From Tunturibacter empetritectus (GTDB lineage: Bacteria > Acidobacteriota > Terriglobia > Terriglobales > Acidobacteriaceae), in contig NZ_CP132932.1 of NCBI RefSeq assembly GCF_040358985.1, forward strand, positions 4,402,001-4,466,000: 64,000 nucleotides of DNA, written 5' to 3'. This document shows positions 58,835-64,000 of this stretch, piece by piece (within the stretch, counting starts at the first letter, position 1; each line of letters starts with the position of its first letter). The notes below the pieces were generated by a model that saw only the letters and a list, made by a program, of their open reading frames with translations, was not told the origin of the DNA and did no database searches. Position numbers and translations under genes: made by a program.

Positions 58835-60000
58835 AGGACTTCGATCTCTGCCTCTAGCGCGCCCGCAGACTTCATTGCCTGAAGGATCGAGATCACATCA
58901 CGTGCTGAAGCTCCAATTGTCTGTAGGCTTCGAACCAGATCATCTACCGTAGCTCCCTGTTTTAACTCGATTCGGTTGACCGGCTTATCTTGAGCGTCGA
59001 TTCTCGTCTGCTGCACGACCTGCGTCGTGCCACCTGAGGACAATGCGTTAGGTTGCGACACCTGAAACTCGCTCACCACATTTACTGCTAATCCACCATG
59101 AAGGATAGACACCGGCTGCAGGACGACCGTTCCGCCAATAACTACCGTTCCTGTACGCTCGTTGACAACTACTTTCGCTCGAGGAAAGACAGGTACTTCT
59201 ATTGACTCGACCTGAGCCAATAACGCTGGAATCTCTTCATCGGCGGCAACCAGCAAATCAATCCTTCGGCTATCGAGAACGTGCGCAGCAGGCCGTCCTA
59301 ATGATTGATTGATTGCTAGTGCCATGGCTTCCGCGGTACGAAAGTCAGCTTCGTTCAACAGGAGCGAGAATTGCTTTTTTCCTTCAAGATCCAACGGAAC
59401 CCCACGTTCTACCATCGCCCCAAAAGGTACTCTCGCAGTGTTGGGGTGATTGTATTGCTTTGAGTTCCCGTTCACATTGATCGAATAGCCACCTACTACT
59501 AACGGTCCTTGTGCCTGGGCATATATCTTTCCATCCGATCCATAGAGAGGAGTCATTAGAAGTAGCCCCCCCTCGAGACTCCTTGCATCGCCTGCAGAAG
59601 AAACAGTTATGTCCAGCTTGGTGCCCGGCCGAGCAAAGGGGGGTAAGGTGGCCGCCACAAAAACTGCGGCAAGGTTTTGTACTCGAATCGCCGATGCTGG
59701 TACGCTTACTCCCATCCGCAGCAAAGTTGACGCTAATGTTTGTGCTGGAAAGGTTGTTTGCTGGCTGTCGCCGGTGCCTTGCAGCCCGACAACTATACCG
59801 TATCCAACTAATTGATTGTCACGAATACCTTCAATTGAAGAGATATCTTTAACGCGGGCCTGCCTTAATGCAGATGTAATTGAGTCTGAAGAAAGAGCAC
59901 ACGCAGACGAGATAACAAATAGCAAACATGAAAGAAAGGCCGAAAGTCCTCTGATCAGTTTCTTTGATTCTAATTTTTGGCGTTTCTTAACAATGTACAT
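58831..60000 (-). CDS. flgI: flagellar P-ring protein FlgI
   Basis: FlgI forms the P-ring in the peptidoglycan layer. From ATG 60000 (preceded by GAGGA) a signal peptide (GLSAFLSCLLFVISSACALS) leads to a 389-residue protein with DISSIEGIRDNQLVGYGIVV, GLQGTGDSQQTTFPAQTLAS, and RPAAHVLDSRRIDLLVAADE. The C-terminal part has NERTGTVVIGGTVVLQPVSI, typical of FlgI. A GTG four codons earlier (60012) overlaps the flgH stop and is an alternative start. It is in operon order between flgH and flgJ. Confidence 0.93.
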   Translation of the reverse strand: MYIVKKRQKLESKKLIRGLSAFLSCLLFVISSACALSSDSITSALRQARVKDISSIEGIRDNQLVGYGIVVGLQGTGDSQQTTFPAQTLASTLLRMGVSVPASAIRVQNLAAVFVAATLPPFARPGTKLDITVSSAGDARSLEGGLLLMTPLYGSDGKIYAQAQGPLVVGGYSINVNGNSKQYNHPNTARVPFGAMVERGVPLDLEGKKQFSLLLNEADFRTAEAMALAINQSLGRPAAHVLDSRRIDLLVAADEEIPALLAQVESIEVPVFPRAKVVVNERTGTVVIGGTVVLQPVSILHGGLAVNVVSEFQVSQPNALSSGGTTQVVQQTRIDAQDKPVNRIELKQGATVDDLVRSLQTIGASARDVISILQAMKSAGALEAEIEVL

Positions 60001-60011
60001 ACAATTCCTCA

Positions 60012-60851
60012 CTAAAAAATCAAAACCTTTTGTAGAAGACGAACTACGGGATTCTGACGGTGGGTGTAGTCATTGATAATTCCCTTCCCACGTACTTCAA
60101 GCTCCAAACTAGAGATAGCTGTCGATAAAACTTGATTCTGTTGAGAAATATCCTCAGGACGGACAAGGCCCCGCAAAACAATTGTCTGTGTCTGCTGGCT
60201 GAACTCAACTTGCCGAGCTGCCTCAATAACAAGCATCCCATTTGAGAGCACCTCTATCACTTGTCCGCCAAATGTAGTGCTTAGACTCGAATTCGTTGCA
60301 CTTGTCCCGGCCGCGTTAAGTCCAGACGAGGATGTTTGATTGATCAAATTCTGCAATGCGTTACTTGCATGAAGTGTACCGATGAGACCTGATATGGCGG
60401 AACTTGCATTCGATGCCCGTGAGTTCTTGACGGTGCCATCCGTCGAGGCCGCGAGGCTTTCAGAGACTACAACCGAAATCAGATCATGTGGTCGCATGGC
60501 CCGCACATCCGTATTGATGCGGGTCAGTCTTCCGCTATCTGTCCAGATGGATCCTGGCGCAGGCTGAATGTTGGAATTTTCCGCCCGAACCCTCTCCAGA
60601 TAGGAGGATAACGATGAGGCTGCCACATTCGGTTTGGGCTCAATCAGTTTATGGATCATTTCAGTCTGTGCATGCAACGAGGGGAGCACCAGAAGCAACG
60701 GCAATATTGCTGCGATCGTCGACGCGAAGCGACTGCAACTTTTGTTTTCGAACAAAGTCCAAAACGATTGGCTTGTAAAGAGCGGGTCTCTACGGGATTC
60801 TGATTCGCGGATGAAGCTAAAAACCGAGCTGATCCTTAAAATTCGTCTCAT
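60012..60851 (-). CDS. flgH: flagellar L-ring protein FlgH without a lipobox
   Basis: FlgH forms the L-ring in the outer membrane. Family features are present: GSIWTDSGRLTRINTDVRAM, the DLISVVVSESLAASTDGTVK motif, FGGQVIEVLSNGMLVIEAAR and FSQQTQTIVLRGLVRPEDIS. The signal peptide (FASTIAAILPLLLVLPSLHA) has no lipobox cysteine, while E. coli FlgH is a lipoprotein. The protein may be held in the ring by contacts instead. An overlap of four bases (ATGA) links it to flgA. Confidence 0.88.
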   Translation of the reverse strand: MRRILRISSVFSFIRESESRRDPLFTSQSFWTLFENKSCSRFASTIAAILPLLLVLPSLHAQTEMIHKLIEPKPNVAASSLSSYLERVRAENSNIQPAPGSIWTDSGRLTRINTDVRAMRPHDLISVVVSESLAASTDGTVKNSRASNASSAISGLIGTLHASNALQNLINQTSSSGLNAAGTSATNSSLSTTFGGQVIEVLSNGMLVIEAARQVEFSQQTQTIVLRGLVRPEDISQQNQVLSTAISSLELEVRGKGIINDYTHRQNPVVRLLQKVLIF

Positions 60852-61387
60852 GGCTTCATCTCCACATTGGACGGCCCTCGAACAATACCGGAGTATTGTT
60901 CTGATACAGACTGATCGTCCGTGTTTTCGCGTAATAATCGAACTTTTATAACTTCTCCCAACCTGCCGTTCTCTTCCGAGATTCCGGTAACTTCAAGCCT
61001 CGAAAATAGATCTTGCCTACAAACCCGAACGACATCACCAGCATGAATTACTACGGATCCTAGAGTATTTTTGGCATTCTCATGCCCTCTGAATTGTGCC
61101 GACAAAATCAAATTTTGCAATGGAAAAGCAAGGGCTGGCCAGTCTGGATGATCACAATGTATAACCATCGCCCAGGTCTGTCCTAGTATCAGGTCCGACT
61201 GAGTTCTCGCTATACGATAACCACCGCTTTCCAATATCGGAAATGAGAAACTTGTGGTGCCCGCAGCAATTGCAACTGATGGCGTTTCATAACAGATTGC
61301 GGGAACTGTATTGGCAACGCTTATTCCGTGTAGCAAAAAGAAGAGGCTTTTGCCGGCTGTCTTGAATTCTGAAAAAATGCTAATCAT
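60848..61387 (-). CDS. flgA: flagellar basal-body P-ring formation protein FlgA
   Basis: FlgA is the periplasmic chaperone for P-ring assembly. The 179-residue protein has the SAF-like C-terminal part: VIHAGDVVRVCRQDLFSRLE, then GRLGEVIKVRLLRENTDD and YSGIVRGPSNVEMKP, where homologues have the same closing strands. The N-terminal part (about 40 residues) has a hydrophobic stretch (SLFFLLHGISVANTVPA) as a signal. Identity is lower than for the other flagellar genes, but gene order (flgG-flgA-flgH-flgI) is the standard one. Composition is clearly less GC-rich. Confidence 0.8.
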   Translation of the reverse strand: MISIFSEFKTAGKSLFFLLHGISVANTVPAICYETPSVAIAAGTTSFSFPILESGGYRIARTQSDLILGQTWAMVIHCDHPDWPALAFPLQNLILSAQFRGHENAKNTLGSVVIHAGDVVRVCRQDLFSRLEVTGISEENGRLGEVIKVRLLRENTDDQSVSEQYSGIVRGPSNVEMKP

Positions 61388-61393
61388 GTCAAC

Positions 61394-62182
61394 CTACCGA
61401 ACAAGACCGTTGATCTGCGAGTACATGTCGTCAGCGACATGTATTACTTTGGAGTTACTTTCGTAGGCGCGTTGTGCCAAGATCATTTGCACGAACTCCG
61501 CGACGACGTCAACGTTTGAGTTTTCTAGATACCCTTGCTGTAGTGTTCCTATTCCGCTGGTACCACCTGGGCTGTCAGTAATGGGATTTCCCGAAGCGGC
61601 CGTCTGCTGCAGCAAGTTGCTTCCGATAGAACTAAGCCCTCCAGGATTAGGAAAAGTTGCTAGTTGAATCGTGCCAAGTTGGGCGGCATTTGTCTGCCCG
61701 GGAAGCATCGCAGTTACGACTCCGTATTGAGAGATCGTTACCGCGCCGGCATTGGAAGGAATGGTGATTGCAGGTAAAACTGTGTCCCCATTCGAGGTTA
61801 TGATTGTCCCCTGACTGCTCAAATGAAAGTTACCAGCGCGAGTGTAAGCAATAGTTCCATCAGGGAGAGAGATCTGGAAAAATCCCGCGCCTTGAATCTC
61901 AAGGTCGTATTGATTACCGGTATTATTGGGATCACCTTGCGTCATAATTACTTCACTTGCCGCCGTCTTCGTACCTAGACCGACCTGCAAGCCAGCGGAA
62001 AGAGTCTGCTGTGTCTCGGCAGATCCGGGAGTGATCAGGTTTTGGTAGATCATGTCTTCAAATTGCACTTGACGTTGTCTGAAACCCGCAGTTCCAGAAT
62101 TCGCGAGATTGTTTGCGATAGTGTCCAGATTTGTTTGCTGGGCGCTCATTCCGCTTGCTGCTGTGTATAGTGCACGAATCAT
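61394..62182 (-). CDS. flgG: flagellar distal rod protein FlgG
   Basis: FlgG forms the distal rod. From the ATG at 62182, preceded by AGGAG, the 262-residue protein begins MIRALYTAASGMSAQQTNLD with TIANNLANSGTAGFRQRQVQ, and ends VDVVAEFVQMILAQRAYESN with SKVIHVADDMYSQINGLVR, the axial-protein ends. DLEIQGAGFFQISLPDGTIA with YTRAGNFHL is the usual central motif. The frame continues 34 codons upstream, overlapping the flgF 3' end, but the ribosome-binding site decides for 62182. Confidence 0.95.
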   Translation of the reverse strand: MIRALYTAASGMSAQQTNLDTIANNLANSGTAGFRQRQVQFEDMIYQNLITPGSAETQQTLSAGLQVGLGTKTAASEVIMTQGDPNNTGNQYDLEIQGAGFFQISLPDGTIAYTRAGNFHLSSQGTIITSNGDTVLPAITIPSNAGAVTISQYGVVTAMLPGQTNAAQLGTIQLATFPNPGGLSSIGSNLLQQTAASGNPITDSPGGTSGIGTLQQGYLENSNVDVVAEFVQMILAQRAYESNSKVIHVADDMYSQINGLVR

Positions 62183-62228
62183 TTCAAGCTCCTTGTTCTG
62201 TAGATGACTCAGAAATATGGGTCTCTCG

Positions 62229-62984
62229 TCAAACTCGGGGAAGATCCTCTGAGGCCGTTTTATCGAAATCGTTATTGAAGACACTCAACGCTTTTTGCAT
62301 CATCTCCGCTTGCCGTTGCATCAACACGAGTTGCATCGTGCCGTGAACGGCGTCTTCATTGGCTCCCTCTACCGAGCCTTGTTCTACCGAGACGTTTGCA
62401 GCACTGGGCTTTGCCCCATTAGCGGAAAAGCGGTTGGAACCCTCAGCAGAGAGAACTGATCTATCTGCAAAATCGAAGGTTCCGACCTTACCTACAATTA
62501 CGCTGCCGTCTGCTGTCGAAACCGAGATGCTGCCGTCGGGGGATACGTAGATGTTGCCCGTGGGGATGATGATGGGCTTGAGATTGGCGTCGAGCACTGG
62601 CTCTGCCTGGCTTGTCTGGAGCATTCCCTTGGGGGAGCGGGAGAAAGCTCCATCTCGTGTGTACCGGATGCCGTTGGAGGTCTGGATGGCGAAGAAGCCC
62701 TGCCCTTCGAGCGCCAGGTCGAGCGGATTGCCGGTGGCTTTCAGCTCTCCCTGTCCGAGATCGAGTCGGTTGCCACCTAAGACTCCGAAGCCGTTAACGG
62801 ACTGGCCGACCTGCGATGCTGTCTCGGGATCCTGGTCGATGCCGCCTGCAAGAACTCCACTGAAGTAATCGCGTTGGGCACGAAAGCCGGAGGTTCCGGC
62901 GTTGGCCAGATTGTTGGCCGCGGTGTCGAGTGCCTGCGTGCGTGCCAAGAGCCCTGTATATGCTGCGTAGAGTCCGCTGTCCAT
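62229..62984 (-). CDS. flgF: flagellar proximal rod protein FlgF
   Basis: FlgF is a proximal rod protein. The 251-residue protein begins MDSGLYAAYTGLLARTQALD with TAANNLANAGTSGFRAQRDY and has LDLALEGQGFFAIQTSNGIR with YTRDGAFSRSP. It ends in a helix (LMQRQAEMMQKALSVFNNDF) as in other axial proteins. It is the first gene of the flagellar operon in this window. The divergent cheY-like gene lies about 130 bases away. The start ATG 62984 has no strong ribosome-binding site, so control may be by the promoter region. Confidence 0.92.
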   Translation of the reverse strand: MDSGLYAAYTGLLARTQALDTAANNLANAGTSGFRAQRDYFSGVLAGGIDQDPETASQVGQSVNGFGVLGGNRLDLGQGELKATGNPLDLALEGQGFFAIQTSNGIRYTRDGAFSRSPKGMLQTSQAEPVLDANLKPIIIPTGNIYVSPDGSISVSTADGSVIVGKVGTFDFADRSVLSAEGSNRFSANGAKPSAANVSVEQGSVEGANEDAVHGTMQLVLMQRQAEMMQKALSVFNNDFDKTASEDLPRV

Positions 62985-63054
62985 GCCACGAGCTTATGCA
63001 GTTCGGTGGCCGAAGTTGGAGAGGAGATAGTTAGAAAACGCTAACGGCGTTCAT

Positions 63055-63081
63055 TCAAGGTTGCTGTTGATCTGCCGATAC
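63055..63081 (+). promoter_or_regulatory. sigma-28-like promoter before the cheY-like gene
   Basis: TCAA (63055-63058), a 15-base spacer, and GCCGATAC (63074-63081) match TAAA-N15-GCCGATAA at 10 of 12 positions. The predicted RNA start is about 63088, 28 bases before GTG 63116. Confidence 0.6.
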
Positions 63082-63115
63082 AGTAGTTAGACCAGAAGAT
63101 GTGTTGGGAGGGTCG

Positions 63116-63502
63116 GTGCGAGCTCTAATTATTGATGATTCGGCAGTGATGAGGAAGGTTATCGAGCGAGCGTTGCGGCAGGCAGGCCTCGAACTGAGCG
63201 AGGTATTGCAGGCTTCGAATGGGGAGGAGGCGTTGCAGACTCTTCGTGACAATCAAGGTTCGGGTGGGCTGTCGTTGATCCTGAGTGACATCAATATGCC
63301 GGTGATGGATGGGCTGCAGTTTCTGGAGGCTCGGAAGCAGGAGAATCTCGCGCACGGCGTTCCGGTGGTGATGATTACGACGGAGGGCAATGAGAGCTTC
63401 GTGCTGAGGGCGATCGCTGCGGGGGCGCAAGGCTATATCTGCAAGCCGTTCACTGCCGAGCAGGTCAAGGCGCGGGTTCTTCCTCTGTTGCGTGTGGCGT
63501 GA
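63116..63502 (+). CDS. CheY-like response regulator (receiver domain only)
   Basis: A 128-residue receiver domain: VRALIIDDSAVMRKVIERAL has the acidic pair, LSLILSDINMPVMDGLQFLE has the phosphorylated aspartate, and VVMITTEGNES with ICKPFTAEQV holds the conserved Thr and Lys. There is no output domain, so it should act as CheY does, at the flagellar motor or as a phosphate sink. GTG 63116 is preferred because the family starts here; GTG 63101 is five codons upstream. The gene uses G-ending codons, unlike most plus-strand genes of the window. Confidence 0.9.
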   Translation: MRALIIDDSAVMRKVIERALRQAGLELSEVLQASNGEEALQTLRDNQGSGGLSLILSDINMPVMDGLQFLEARKQENLAHGVPVVMITTEGNESFVLRAIAAGAQGYICKPFTAEQVKARVLPLLRVA

Positions 63503-63676
63503 GCGATTCTGTTGCTGCTCGTGCGGGTTGAGCCTTTCGGTTGGAACCTGGTTCGTTGAGATGAGTTGGAGCTTTGCTGATTGCATCGCTTCGATCTTGA
63601 TTTGTTGGTTGGTCGGTTGGTTGAGAGTTGCTTGAGTGATTGCGGAACATAAACCTGGAGCGGGAAGAGGACGATT

Positions 63677-64000
63677 GTGTCAAATACGCAGGATGAGGCA
63701 GTGACTCGGCTGGATTCGGCTGTCGCAGAGGTTTTTGAGACGATGCTGGAGCGCAGTTGCGATCCCTTGGAGGGTGAGGTCGACACGGTGGAGGGGCGGA
63801 TCGTGGCGAGGATTCAGTTTACTGGTGCGGTGGACGGGGAGTGCCTGTTGTATGCGAGTCAGGCTACGGCGTCGGTGACTGCGGAGGCTCTGCTGGGGAC
63901 GCCGTCCGAGCCGCACGATCCGATGGTGGACGATGCGATCGGGGAGCTTTGCAATATGATCGCCGGCGGATGGAAGAGCAAGCTTGCCTCTCCGGACTCC
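63677..64000 (+). CDS. cheX: CheX/CheC-type chemotaxis phosphatase (3' end beyond window)
   Basis: GTG 63677 follows AGAGG. The 108 codons visible read VTRLDSAVAEVFETMLERSC, then ARIQFTGAVDGECLLYASQA and MVDDAIGELCNMIAGGWKSK. The motif E-x-x-D-x-IGE-x-xNMIAG is the CheX/CheC active site that removes phosphate from CheY-P. The last residues (SKLASPDS) end at the window edge, so the C-terminus is missing. It follows the cheY-like gene by 174 bases in the same direction; the two form an adaptation module for flagellar rotation. Confidence 0.88.
   Translation, partial: MSNTQDEAVTRLDSAVAEVFETMLERSCDPLEGEVDTVEGRIVARIQFTGAVDGECLLYASQATASVTAEALLGTPSEPHDPMVDDAIGELCNMIAGGWKSKLASPDS

Overview
The window looks like chromosomal DNA of an acidobacterium of the Terriglobia/Acidobacteriaceae type (Edaphobacter, Granulicella, Terriglobus). 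This is inferred from the gene mix: a squalene/hopanoid block (hpnC, hpnD, hpnE and the radical-SAM gene hpnJ), many secreted TPR proteins, BON and DUF2076 proteins, an MlaE/MlaF pair, and high-GC genes with C-rich third codon positions. No rRNA, CRISPR array or intact transposon was seen.

Layout. 0-5 kb: a hypothetical gene, a membrane acyltransferase, a possible transposase relic, and a three-gene run of exported proteins (one TPR protein, two of unknown function). 5-10 kb: an SprT-like metalloprotease that seems to start at CTG, aqpZ, lgt, hpt and an exported protein with a duplicated module. 10-17 kb: a flavin-dependent oxidoreductase divergent from a radical-SAM DNA-repair gene, which is paired with a DUF4130-UdgX uracil-DNA glycosylase fusion, then deoC and a GAF-GAF-PP2C phosphatase. 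17-31 kb: a DUF2076 protein, a large exported protein, aroA, two glycosyltransferases, a DUF151-miaB pair, two tRNA-Glu genes, two DUF507 genes, a 2Fe-2S ferredoxin and recJ. 30-34 kb: an HlyD adaptor, a TPR protein and a TolC-type channel, with no inner-membrane pump. 34-41 kb: hpnJ plus two half-size EamA proteins, facing a four-gene operon (dehydrogenase-hpnC-hpnD-hpnE) whose genes all overlap by GTGA. 41-45 kb: mlaE/mlaF-like genes, a degenerate metallo-beta-lactamase-fold protein and a flavin reductase. 45-49.3 kb is accessory in character: a P63C-domain gene with a repeat-rich promoter, a BON protein, initiator tRNA and an integrase remnant beside it. 49.5-55 kb: a DMT transporter, pnp, rpsO and a dienelactone hydrolase. 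55.5-63 kb: a flagellar operon on the minus strand in the order flgF-G-A-H-I-J-M-N-K-L. 63-64 kb: a CheY-like regulator and a CheX-type gene cut by the window end.

Two regulatory signals stand out. A near-perfect sigma-28 promoter (TAAAGTTT-N11-GCCGATAT) lies before flgM, and a weaker one before the cheY-like gene, which fits class-3 control of flgM-N-K-L and chemotaxis genes. A modular interspersed repeat of about 100-180 bp occurs four times, three of them between convergent genes. It carries a hairpin whose stem changes on both sides in three copies while its GCGCA loop stays constant, so the folded form is probably what matters.

Base composition is uneven. The flagellar block, the glycosyltransferase at 24.6-26.3 kb, the gene at 42.9-44.5 kb and the P63C gene look more AT-rich than the rest, so they may have a different history.
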